Below, in pieces: positions 24,482 to 32,408 of a stretch of DNA of 33,732 bases. Source of the stretch: CAZIPZ01 sp964541075 (GTDB lineage Bacteria > Acidobacteriota > Terriglobia > 20CM-2-55-15); the NCBI GenBank assembly GCA_964541075.1, contig CAZIPZ010000014.1, forward strand, positions 1 to 33,732, in the 5' to 3' direction. Each line of letters opens with the position of its first letter. The stretch's first letter is position 1. The notes beneath the pieces were generated by a model. It was not told the DNA's origin and made no database searches. It was given only the letters and a program-made list of their open reading frames with translations. The translations under genes were made by a program, and so were the position numbers.

Positions 24482-25701
24482 ACCTGACGTCGATCTTTAG
24501 AGTTGCGCTGCGCGCGCTCGACCGTAACAAGCTTCGGACCATGCTAACCATGCTTGGCGTCATCATCGGCGTCGGCGCCGTGATCGTTCTTGTCTCGGTA
24601 GGACAGGGCGCGCAGGCAAGGGTGCTGGATTCGATGAACAGTATGGGGACCAACATCCTGTTCGTCATGCCTGGCGCCATGTCGTTCGGAGGCGCCAGTA
24701 TGGGCTTGGGAGCGGCAAATACATTGACTGACGAGGATGTTTTCGCGATGGAACGCGAAATTCCCACGATCGCTGCAGCCTCTCCGATGGTGCGCGCCAG
24801 TGGCCAGCTTGTTTTTGGAAATCAGAACTGGTTTGTGCAAATCACGGGTTCGAACGAAAGATTTCCCGAGATTCGAGATTGGAAAGTCGAACAAGGTGAG
24901 TTCTTCACTGAAGGGGACGTGCGTGCAGCCACGCGAGTGATCGTACTGGGGAAGACGGTGGCGGACAAGCTATTCCCGGGCTCGGACCCTCTTGGTCAGA
25001 CGATTCGGGTCCGGAATCTTCCATTCCGCGTGGTAGGGGTTCTGAAGGCCAAGGGCCAGTCTATGGTTGGCCAGGACCAGGACGATACGGCCGTCGCGCC
25101 GTACACAACCGTGCAGCGGAAACTTCTCGGCCAGCAGATTCCCTCCATAAGCCAGGCTATGGTTTCCTCCATCACCCAGGAAGCTTCGGAGGTGACGCAG
25201 CGCCAGATTGTCGAATTGCTCCGGCAGCGTCACAAGATTGCGCCGGGTGAATCCGACGACTTCAGCGTCCGCAATATGTCCGATGCGGCTCAGGCCTTTC
25301 AGACGATGTCCACCACCATGACGCTGCTCCTGGGTAGCGTCGCGGCAATTTCACTTGTCGTCGGCGGTATCGGAATCATGAATATCATGCTTGTATCGGT
25401 AAGTGAACGTACACGCGAGATCGGCATCCGCATGGCGGTCGGGGCGCGACCAAGCTATGTGCGCATGCAATTTCTCGTGGAATCAATGGTCCTTAGCCTG
25501 ATCGGTGGGCTCATCGGCATCCTGTTCGGCGGCGCCGTCGCCATATTCATATCGAGGATGCTTGGGTGGCCCACACTGGTGTCAGGCATTTCCATAATGG
25601 TTTCTTTCGGCTTCTCGATGTTCATTGGCATCTTCTTCGGCTACTATCCCGCCCACAAGGCCGCGGCAATGGACCCGATCGAAGCTCTTCGCTACGAGTA
25701 A
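24478..25701 (+). CDS. macB-like: MacB-type ABC transporter permease (FtsX fold)
   Basis: The 407-residue permease has one N-terminal helix (about 20-45), a large periplasmic MacB_PCD domain (residues 50-260) and three C-terminal helices (about 280-305, 330-350, 365-385). The motif VSERTREIGIRMAVGAR (about 305-321) is the cytoplasmic coupling segment of FtsX permeases. It forms the membrane half of the exporter with the two upstream genes. The whole operon, adaptor-ATPase-permease, is typical of macrolide or peptide/lipid export systems; the substrate is unknown. A GC-rich inverted repeat (GCCGGCTTCGCGCCG) shortly after the stop may end transcription. Confidence 0.92.
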   Translation: MNLTSIFRVALRALDRNKLRTMLTMLGVIIGVGAVIVLVSVGQGAQARVLDSMNSMGTNILFVMPGAMSFGGASMGLGAANTLTDEDVFAMEREIPTIAAASPMVRASGQLVFGNQNWFVQITGSNERFPEIRDWKVEQGEFFTEGDVRAATRVIVLGKTVADKLFPGSDPLGQTIRVRNLPFRVVGVLKAKGQSMVGQDQDDTAVAPYTTVQRKLLGQQIPSISQAMVSSITQEASEVTQRQIVELLRQRHKIAPGESDDFSVRNMSDAAQAFQTMSTTMTLLLGSVAAISLVVGGIGIMNIMLVSVSERTREIGIRMAVGARPSYVRMQFLVESMVLSLIGGLIGILFGGAVAIFISRMLGWPTLVSGISIMVSFGFSMFIGIFFGYYPAHKAAAMDPIEALRYE

Positions 25702-26091
25702 CATCCGCCGCGATAGCCGGCTTCGCGCCGCCTGGTTGTTTTTGCCTCCGTCGTTTTCCCAAATCACGCGCTTCTTCCTTCTTCGAAACGCCCCAAGAGG
25801 CCGACATTGAAAAACTGCCGATGAGCACCATTCTTCGGCGACAGCAGGGCAGAAACTCCTTGATGCCCCTGACAATCTGACGAAACCAGGCGGTGTTGCG
25901 GGCGCACACCGAAACAATATGACTGCTTCGCAGTCGCATCGTCCGGCTGTTCTGCCAAATGTGCGGAGTGTGACGCCCGTAGCCCATCTTGGCGTGTTCC
26001 TAAAACCGTGGAATTGTGGGAAGCGGCCGAAGATGCCGCGGCAGGTTACGTGCAATGCGATGCGGAAAAGCTGTTGGAGGAGGTGCTTCGT
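25702..26091. other. 390-base intergenic region
   Basis: It separates the exporter from the cytochrome gene. A minus-strand frame at 25622-25987 overlaps it but also covers the end of the permease gene and looks like a shadow. The end carries the ribosome-binding site GGAGGAGG (26077-26084) of the cytochrome gene. I see nothing else certain here. Confidence 0.35.
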
Positions 26092-27300
26092 ATGACGTGC
26101 TCAGTTCGGTTTGCGGTTCGCCTGGGAATCGTTCTCTGGCTCGTTGGGTTTGCCGCCATTGAGCCTCGCCACACGCTCGCGCAGGGTTCCGACTCAAGTA
26201 TGAAGATTCTTGCGGGACGTGACGCCGTCCGTGGAGAGGAAGTCTTTCGGCAAAAGAATTGTTTTAGCTGCCACAGCTATGACAACTGGGGAGGAATGTT
26301 TGGGCCGGATCTTGGATCGAATCGCATTCGCGGCGCAAGCCCGTCGTCGCTTGCGGCTGCAATGTGGAATCAAGCTCCAGCAATGTGGCGCCAGATTCGA
26401 GGCGAAACCGTGACCGGAAGTCTGCCTGTGCTCAGCATGGACGAATCCGCGGCCTTGTTTGCATTCTTCTATGCACGGCTGTACTTCAATGATTTGGTCG
26501 AATCGCCTCATGGTGAGGATCTCTTTAACTCGCGATGCTCCTCCTGCCACGATTTGCGCCAAACCGGGTCATCCAAGTCAGGACCGCCTGTCGCTTCGTG
26601 GGGGGCTATCAAAGATCCGACAATGCTTGTTGGGCGCATGTGGAATCATTCCACGGACATGCTCGATCAGACATTGAGAGCCGGCAAGTCATGGCCCCGT
26701 CTCTCGGCTCAGGACGCCACCGATATACTGGCGTATCTCTGGAGACTTCCGGAACTGGCGCCCGGGCCATCGCCATTTCGATTTGGAAATGACGTTAATG
26801 GGCTAAGCGTCTTCGGCGCCCAGTGCGGCGTTTGTCATACGCTTGGAAGGCGCGTTTCCGGCCGGGTGGCTCTGGATTCCAAGCTGCGCGACGTCACCGT
26901 CCCTCAACTGGCCGCGATGATGTGGAATCACGCCCCCGCCATGAAGCGGAATCAACCGGGGCGGCCATTGCCCAAGTTGAGTGAAGCGGACGCACGTGAT
27001 CTCGTCACTTACCTTGTCGTGGCCAGGGCATTTGAAGAATCCGGGAATTCGGCTCGCGGCGAAAGTGTTTTCAAAGACAAGAACTGCAATGCGTGCCATG
27101 GCGGCCGTCTGAACGCCGGAGCTCCACCGGTGACCGCCATCCGTGGGCCGTTTAACTCCGTGAAAATGACATCGGTGTTGTTCTCCCACGGTCCCAAAAT
27201 GTTGGACCTGATGGAGAGCAAAGGCATCGCTTGGCCACGCTTTCGCGGTTCCCAGATGCTCGATCTCCTCGCGTATTTGAACAAAACGGCCGCGAAGTGA
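26092..27300 (+). CDS. Tetraheme c-type cytochrome with four tandem domains
   Basis: From ATG 26092 (after GGAGGAGG) it is 402 residues: a Sec signal (residues 1-30, cleaved near LAQG) and four CxxCH heme sites at CFSCH 57-61, CSSCH 149-153, CGVCH 245-249 and CNACH 332-336. Each heme site is followed by a repeated segment with a methionine ligand candidate: AMWNQAPAMW, RMWNHSTDML, MMWNHAPAMK and LFSHGPKML. Each repeat ends with WPRLS/WPRF- and D-A-L-A-Y-L-like ends. The spacing of 87-96 residues shows four-fold duplication of one cytochrome domain. It would move electrons in the periplasm. No quinol or terminal oxidase partner is in the window, and the substrate redox partner is unknown. Confidence 0.88.
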   Translation: MTCSVRFAVRLGIVLWLVGFAAIEPRHTLAQGSDSSMKILAGRDAVRGEEVFRQKNCFSCHSYDNWGGMFGPDLGSNRIRGASPSSLAAAMWNQAPAMWRQIRGETVTGSLPVLSMDESAALFAFFYARLYFNDLVESPHGEDLFNSRCSSCHDLRQTGSSKSGPPVASWGAIKDPTMLVGRMWNHSTDMLDQTLRAGKSWPRLSAQDATDILAYLWRLPELAPGPSPFRFGNDVNGLSVFGAQCGVCHTLGRRVSGRVALDSKLRDVTVPQLAAMMWNHAPAMKRNQPGRPLPKLSEADARDLVTYLVVARAFEESGNSARGESVFKDKNCNACHGGRLNAGAPPVTAIRGPFNSVKMTSVLFSHGPKMLDLMESKGIAWPRFRGSQMLDLLAYLNKTAAK

Positions 27301-27428
27301 TTCGAATGTGAGGTAAGCACAGGTTTCCGCGAATACTGGATCGACAGATTCATGATGGCGATTGAAGGCGCCGGAAGTTTTTATCCGAGGATCAGTAAGG
27401 CTGGAGAGAGAAATCGCACTGCGTACCC

Positions 27429-28478
27429 ATGTTTGCAGAAGATATCGCGATGATCCCGCAACGTGCAGTGGCGCATAGCGGGCAGCCAATGGCGCCACCG
27501 GACATTCAGGAAAAAGTTGCGTTCCTCAGCACATGTCAGGCCTATCCCGATTGTCCCACGAATGTGGAAGTCCGCCAGGCTCATATGTCATGGATCTTCC
27601 TGACGGATAAGCACGCCTGGAAGCTGAAGAAACCTGTGCGTACCGAATATCTCGATTTCAGCACGCCTGAGGCGCGAAGAAAAAATTGCCTTAGAGAAGT
27701 CCATCTCAATCGGCGGCTGGCAGAGGATGTTTACCTTGGAGTTGCACCATTGACGATCCAGCCTGACGGTGACCTTCGGCTGGACGGCAACGGTGAACCC
27801 GTGGATTGGCTGGTCCAAATGCGCCGGCTGCCGGCCAATCGAATGTTGGACAGCCTCATCGCAGAACATGCCGTGTCCAGCCAGGATGTGTTAAACCTGG
27901 CTTCCAAGCTGGTTGACTTCTATTCAAAAGCAACACCAATTCTGATGAATGCTTCACAGTATCGGCGAGGATTGATTGCCGATATGGAGAGCGCTCAGCA
28001 GGAGCTGAAGACGACAACGTATGGAGCGCCGGCAGATCTCGTCGACTCGGCCGTCCGAGGCCAGATCGATTTTATCCAGAGGAACCCCGAACTAATTGAA
28101 AGCCGTCCGCGGGAAGGCCGGATAGTCGAAGCTCATGGCGATCTCCGTCCAGAACATGTCTGTCTGGAGTCTAAGCCCGTGATCATCGATTGTCTGGAAT
28201 TCAATAGGAAGCTAAGGATCCTTGATCCTGCATCCGAACTGGCGTTTCTTGCGCTCGAGTGCGAACGCCTGGGTGGGCCGGAAATAGGGAAACGGCTTCT
28301 GCAGGCCTATAGCGACTTGACTGAGGATCGACCTGCGGCCTCATTACTTACATTCTACAGAGCGTATCATGCAATTATCCGTGCGAAAGTCGCGATTTGG
28401 CACCTTAAGGATGAAGCAATTTCAGACCGTGACCATTGGCTGGCAAGAGCAGAGCAATACCTTAGATCGGCAGCCTAA
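27429..28478 (+). CDS. COG2187-type phosphotransferase-like protein
   Basis: The 349-residue protein resembles the aminoglycoside-phosphotransferase-like COG2187 family. A lysine cluster AWKLKKPV near residues 63-70 may bind the nucleotide. The kinase Brenner-type motif HGDLRPEH is at 236-243, and the metal-binding Asp lies in IIDCLEFN at about 252-259 (D254). The fold is kinase-like, but the substrate is not known; some members are annotated as gluconate-kinase-like or stress proteins. It lies 129 bases after the cytochrome gene and is convergent with the PRPP synthetase gene, leaving only 10 bases. The ATG follows a GGAGAG stretch at some distance. Confidence 0.75.
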   Translation: MFAEDIAMIPQRAVAHSGQPMAPPDIQEKVAFLSTCQAYPDCPTNVEVRQAHMSWIFLTDKHAWKLKKPVRTEYLDFSTPEARRKNCLREVHLNRRLAEDVYLGVAPLTIQPDGDLRLDGNGEPVDWLVQMRRLPANRMLDSLIAEHAVSSQDVLNLASKLVDFYSKATPILMNASQYRRGLIADMESAQQELKTTTYGAPADLVDSAVRGQIDFIQRNPELIESRPREGRIVEAHGDLRPEHVCLESKPVIIDCLEFNRKLRILDPASELAFLALECERLGGPEIGKRLLQAYSDLTEDRPAASLLTFYRAYHAIIRAKVAIWHLKDEAISDRDHWLARAEQYLRSAA

Positions 28479-28488
28479 ACGGCGGAAT

Positions 28489-29475
28489 TCAGTTGTTAAG
28501 CAATTCGACAATTGATCCGCTCAAATGGATTCTCCGAATCGCTTCCGCGAAAAGAGAGGAAACATCCAGGACCGTCACCTTCCGATCGATCAGATCAGAA
28601 GAGAGGCGCTGTGCGGGCACCGTGTTCGTTACAATGATCCTTTCCAAGACGGGATTCGACAGGATCTCCGTCGCCTTGCCACCAAATACTCCATGAGAGG
28701 CGGCTGCATAAACGTCTAGACTCCCCCGTGCGCGACACGCCTGCGCCGCGCGTACAAGTGTCGCGCCGCTGCTGATGAGATCATCAATGATGATCGCGAT
28801 TTTGCCTCCAACATCGCCGATCACCGCCTCCCCGCTGATGACGCCTCCGCTACGATATTTTTCCAGGAATGCGCCTTGAATCTGGCGGCCGATTGCGCGA
28901 CTGAGCGCCTGCCGGAAATCTTCCGCTCGCTTTACACCGCCCACATCGGGAGAGATGACGACAACGTCGCGATCACCGATGCGCGACAGAAAATGATTCA
29001 CAAGGATGTTCTTGGCTTCGAGGTGGTCCGTAGGAATCCGCCAGGCATTTTGATATGCAGACAGATTGTGCACATCCAAGGTGACAGCTCCATTCACGCC
29101 CATAGCTTCGAACAAGGCTGCAACGTAACGTGTGGTCACCGGATCGCGCGGCTTGCTCTTACGATCCTTGCGCGCATAGCAGAGATAAGGAATAACTGCG
29201 GTCACGCGAGCGGCGGCTGCATCGCGCAAGGCGCCAAGAAAAAACAGGAAGCGGCATAGCTTATCGTTCACGCTTTGTTCGGCGTCGCCGTGCAAGGACT
29301 GAACGACAAACACATCGGCGCCTCGCACGTTGATCAGAGGTCGCGCCTTATGTTCACCGTCCTCGAATTCTCTTTCTTCGTGCGGGCTTAATGGAATTCC
29401 AAGATGATGGCTTACTTTTTCGGCAAAATCCCTGCTGCTGTTCAAAGCAAACAATGCTAGTGAACGTGTAATCAT
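28489..29475 (-). CDS. prs-like: PRPP synthetase-like protein (ribose-phosphate diphosphokinase)
   Basis: The 328-residue protein, starting at ATG 29475 (TTG at 29481 is an alternative), has the family's blocks: FEDGEHKARP near 37, YARKDRKSKPRDPVT at about 100-113, DVHN with a catalytic His at 136, VISPDVGGVKRAEDF at 173-187 and the PRPP loop IIIDDLISSGATLV at 228-241. The catalytic loop reads EKYRSGG where typical enzymes have KRRP, and K206/R208 may fill the usual K and R positions. It is a divergent paralogue rather than the housekeeping form. It makes PRPP from ribose 5-phosphate and ATP. It stands opposite a phosphoribosyltransferase in the same island. Confidence 0.85.
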   Translation of the reverse strand: MITRSLALFALNSSRDFAEKVSHHLGIPLSPHEEREFEDGEHKARPLINVRGADVFVVQSLHGDAEQSVNDKLCRFLFFLGALRDAAAARVTAVIPYLCYARKDRKSKPRDPVTTRYVAALFEAMGVNGAVTLDVHNLSAYQNAWRIPTDHLEAKNILVNHFLSRIGDRDVVVISPDVGGVKRAEDFRQALSRAIGRQIQGAFLEKYRSGGVISGEAVIGDVGGKIAIIIDDLISSGATLVRAAQACRARGSLDVYAAASHGVFGGKATEILSNPVLERIIVTNTVPAQRLSSDLIDRKVTVLDVSSLFAEAIRRIHLSGSIVELLNN

Positions 29476-29601
29476 GGTCAATCCAATCGGTGTGCGAGCG
29501 CCGCCGCACTTCCTGTTAACTCGCTAGTACAGCAAATCGCGACGAGTCCAGTAGGAGGACTGTCCAGCCACGCGTATTCTAGCTCCCGCGGAGCACCAGT
29601 C

Positions 29602-30261
29602 TCAGGAGCCAACACTGACGGCAGTATCGTCTACCCCGGTCACTCCCGGAGCGCTCCATGCAGCCCCTCGAACATCTCTCAGATCTGCAAACGACCGGAC
29701 TTTTCCCGCAAGAATAACGCGGTTTCCCTCGACTTGGACGTTAATGTGACGAGCCTCGCGCTCTGCAGCGCGCTCGAGGGCTTCTTCAATCTTGGTTTTG
29801 ATGGTGGCTGGTTCGACTGCTCTGGCTTTGATCGTTAGGCTATTCGTTACTCCGCGAACGCCTGCCAGTCCCTTGACAACTTTTTCTGCAGCTCTTCGCT
29901 GGTACTCCCAATCCAGTTCGCCGGAAAGAACGACCCACCCATTCTCCACTGTCACCTTTACTAGTTCATGAGGAATCTGCGCGTGCCATAGGAACTGCGT
30001 AACGATGGCGTTGGCAATATCCTGATCATTCTTGTTAAACGAGCCCGGAACTCGCACTTCGATCTTTTCGACTACGGCCCTGACACCGGCGACTCGTTGA
30101 GCCGCTTTCTCGGCGGCGGATTTTTCGATGTAGTTGGGAACCGATCCGGAAAGGGTTACGATGCCGTCGGAGACAGCAACACCGATGCGCTCGTGCGTCA
30201 CACTCGGGTCCCATTTGAGTTCATTCATGACGTCCTTCTGAATCTCTGCATCCAATTTCAT
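29602..30261 (-). CDS. Triple BON-domain protein (OsmY-like)
   Basis: From ATG 30261 (after AAGGAG) the protein is 219 residues with three BON domains: about 3-70, 78-146 and 151-217. Each has the beta-alpha-beta pattern with GIVTLSGSV, GWVVLSGEL and NRVILAGKV as the middle strands. There is no obvious signal peptide, so it may be cytoplasmic, unlike periplasmic OsmY. BON domains are thought to bind phospholipid membranes or polymers and are often induced by osmotic or other stress. An upstream start at 30327 would add 22 poorly conserved residues and is less likely. It is divergent from the CBS gene. Confidence 0.88.
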   Translation of the reverse strand: MKLDAEIQKDVMNELKWDPSVTHERIGVAVSDGIVTLSGSVPNYIEKSAAEKAAQRVAGVRAVVEKIEVRVPGSFNKNDQDIANAIVTQFLWHAQIPHELVKVTVENGWVVLSGELDWEYQRRAAEKVVKGLAGVRGVTNSLTIKARAVEPATIKTKIEEALERAAEREARHINVQVEGNRVILAGKVRSFADLRDVRGAAWSAPGVTGVDDTAVSVGS

Positions 30262-30744
30262 GGCCTTCTCCTTGTCTAATGATTTTCTGGCGTAATGTCT
30301 TCGGGAGCTACGCACTTGCAGTGCCATGATGGTGTCCCAAGTCAGAAAGAATGTGGCTATCGTCGATCGGCCTGCAAGTCGAGGGCGGGATCTCCCGCAA
30401 CCGCGTCGGTCGGCGGTTGCGAGCCCAACGGTCCGATCTTCGTCCTCGCCCGTCGGTCACAATGAATGAGCGCAATGCTCGTCCGTCACTCCTGGAAGAG
30501 GGGCCCACCGGACTCGCAACGATAAGTTATGCGGCCGTTTTTCTGAACGATTGTCAGGGCATTCGGGCGCACGACGTCATGTTTGTGACGAACAGGCAAT
30601 GTGTGGCCGAACACCTTCGATCAATTCCTTTGATATTCCTCGTTTTTTGAAAGGGATCTTCGCTTGCTGTTTCAGGTGGGGCAACCTGCAGAACGCGTTT
30701 CTGCCATTGAACGAGGATTAAGAGAGCCCAAGGGAGGATCGCAA
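30262..30744. other. 483-base divergent region with a dihydropteroate synthase remnant
   Basis: The region lies between the divergent BON and CBS genes and should contain their promoters. About 300 bases of it form a degraded dihydropteroate-synthase-like frame, listed separately. The ribosome-binding sites of both flanking genes are visible (AAGGAG before 30261 and GGGAGG at 30732-30737). Confidence 0.5.
30351..30650 (+). pseudogene. Dihydropteroate synthase (FolP) C-terminal remnant
   Basis: A 99-codon frame reads GISRNRVGRRL near the start and GPTGLATISYAAVFLNDC, then GIRAHDVMF, near the end. In intact FolP, which is about 270-290 residues, the matching blocks are G-x-SRK-x-x-IG, the GS-x-A helix and IIRVHDV, in this order and at comparable spacing. 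The upstream reading frame about 30320-30360 contains RKNVAIV, similar to the GK...NLAIL block but in a different frame, as expected after a frameshift. The N-terminal half, with the pterin-binding residues, is missing. The match rests on short motifs, so it is moderate in strength. Confidence 0.45.
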
Positions 30745-31161
30745 ATGAGAGTGAGTGAAGTGATGACAAGGGACGTAGAGACCGTTCCGGCAAACGCAAG
30801 TCTGGTCAGTGCGGCTCGAAAGATGAAAGTGCGAGACATTGGCTTTTTGCCGGTCATCGAGAATGCTTCAGTTGTGGGAGTTGTCACCGATAGAGACATC
30901 ACTCTTCGGGGACTGGGGGAAGGACATGTTCCTGAAGCCACCCCTGTTCGCGAAATCATGACCCCCACGGCGCTGTGTTGTCATGAAGACGAAGTGCTCA
31001 CGGAGGCTGCAAGAATCATGGAGGAGTATAAGGTGAGGCGGCTGCTTGTTCTGAATGACGCCAGACGCCTCGTCGGTTTGCTTTCGATCGAAGATCTTGC
31101 GTCTTGCATGAGCAGCGATCGTCTTCTCGGAACCGTGGTGCGCAATATTTCAGCAGAATAG
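30745..31161 (+). CDS. Two-CBS-domain protein
   Basis: The 138-residue protein starts at ATG 30745, 7 bases after GGGAGG. It holds two CBS motifs: residues 1-58 with FLPVIENASVVGVVTDRDI and 66-123 with RLLVLNDARRLVGLLSIEDL. Each has the VGVVTDRD/VGLLSIED signature that binds adenosyl nucleotides. Stand-alone CBS pairs act as nucleotide-sensing regulators and are common in dormancy and stress regulons. No partner domain is fused. It is convergent with the ZIP transporter gene, 90 bases away. Confidence 0.9.
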   Translation: MRVSEVMTRDVETVPANASLVSAARKMKVRDIGFLPVIENASVVGVVTDRDITLRGLGEGHVPEATPVREIMTPTALCCHEDEVLTEAARIMEEYKVRRLLVLNDARRLVGLLSIEDLASCMSSDRLLGTVVRNISAE

Positions 31162-31251
31162 TGTTTCAATTGCGTTGCACCGCTGATGATGGACGGCTGC
31201 GCGCTTCTGAGCACCATGCCTGCCGCCGTTTCAAACTATTAAGAAGCAGCT

Positions 31252-32016
31252 TCACTCCAATAAGGCGAGCAGCGCTATTAAAGCGATGCCCATGACCATA
31301 AGGCTCATCTGGGTCACAAGGCCGCGCAAGCTTCGGTCTTCCTGCAATTCCGGAATCAGATCCGCCGCCGCGATATAGACGAAACCTCCGGCCGTGATCG
31401 GGAGCAGCACCTCGACAACAATTTCGCCCGCGAAAGATCCGGCCAACAGGGCGAGAAGGGCGCCCAACACGGCCATGCTCGCCGATGCCAGATTGAGCCA
31501 TATCGCTTTGCGCACACCAATGCCGCTGTGAATCAGGATGCTGAAGTCCCCGAATTCCTCCGGGATTTCATGCAACAGGACCGCAACAGTCGTTGAAACA
31601 CCCAACGTCGGGCTTGCCAGATAGCTGGCCCCGATCAAGACGCCGTCAATAAAATTGTGGATCGCATCCCCAAACACGTTGATAGTAGCCAGTTCGGGAC
31701 GGTTGTGATGGTTCACCGTGTGATGATGTCGGTGCAGCCCTCCGTGGCGATGCCGCACTAGTTTTTCGACAGCGAAAAAAACCAGCATCCCGCCGAGAAT
31801 CAGGAGAGAGCCGTAGATCGGTTCGGTCTCGCCTGAAAATGTTTCCGGAATGAGATGAATAAAGGCATCGCCCAGGAGCGCGCCGACAGCAAAGCTGATG
31901 AAAAAAGAAGCGAGATTGCGAAGGCGAGTCTCGCTCATCGAGACGGCGACCAGACCGACGAGAGAGACCAGGCTGACGATGAGGACGCTGATGATGCTCA
32001 GCACCTCCGCCGTCAT
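31252..32016 (-). CDS. ZIP family metal transporter
   Basis: The 254-residue protein has about eight hydrophobic segments. The ZIP metal-binding signature is present: HNFIDG in the fourth helix (120-125) and HEIPEEFGD in the fifth (149-157). A histidine-rich loop HRHGGLHRHHHTVNHHN (about 89-105) lies between helices 3 and 4 and would bind zinc on the cytoplasmic side. ZIP proteins bring Zn2+, Fe2+ or similar ions into the cytoplasm. The ATG is at 32016. It is convergent with the CBS gene and has no adjacent regulator. Confidence 0.9.
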   Translation of the reverse strand: MTAEVLSIISVLIVSLVSLVGLVAVSMSETRLRNLASFFISFAVGALLGDAFIHLIPETFSGETEPIYGSLLILGGMLVFFAVEKLVRHRHGGLHRHHHTVNHHNRPELATINVFGDAIHNFIDGVLIGASYLASPTLGVSTTVAVLLHEIPEEFGDFSILIHSGIGVRKAIWLNLASASMAVLGALLALLAGSFAGEIVVEVLLPITAGGFVYIAAADLIPELQEDRSLRGLVTQMSLMVMGIALIALLALLE

Positions 32017-32408
32017 GCAAGCCCTCTTATTCGCATCCGGAAGACCCTCATAGGCTGGCGTAACGCACCAGCGGTTCCAAAGTGCTCGAATTACAAAGCG
32101 ACGTCTGCCAATGCATTCTTGAAAACGTACTGTCGAGAGCCTCTATGGAGCATCACGACCTTGCCAGTTTCGTAAGCGCCGCCGCCGGCAATATCCATGA
32201 GTTTTGACTAAATGGCAAAGCTACCGGAAGAGTTGAACGTTTTTTGAAGAATCGTCATCGCTGAACGGTGCTCCTCAAAGGCAATTTCACAATGAACTCT
32301 TCTATCTAAATGCAACGGCCGCAGCGAGTTTTCTGTTAAAGCCACGCCTGGCGCACCCTTCATTTCGTTTGGCGGATAAACTGCAGTTGACGGCGCAGGA
32401 GACGCCAA
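32017..32408. other. 392-base region between divergent ZIP and Clp genes
   Basis: It should contain promoters for both flanking genes. No frame here is convincing. The Clp gene's ribosome-binding site CAGGAG is at 32396-32401, about 8 bases from its ATG. I see no further structure that I can interpret. Confidence 0.35.
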
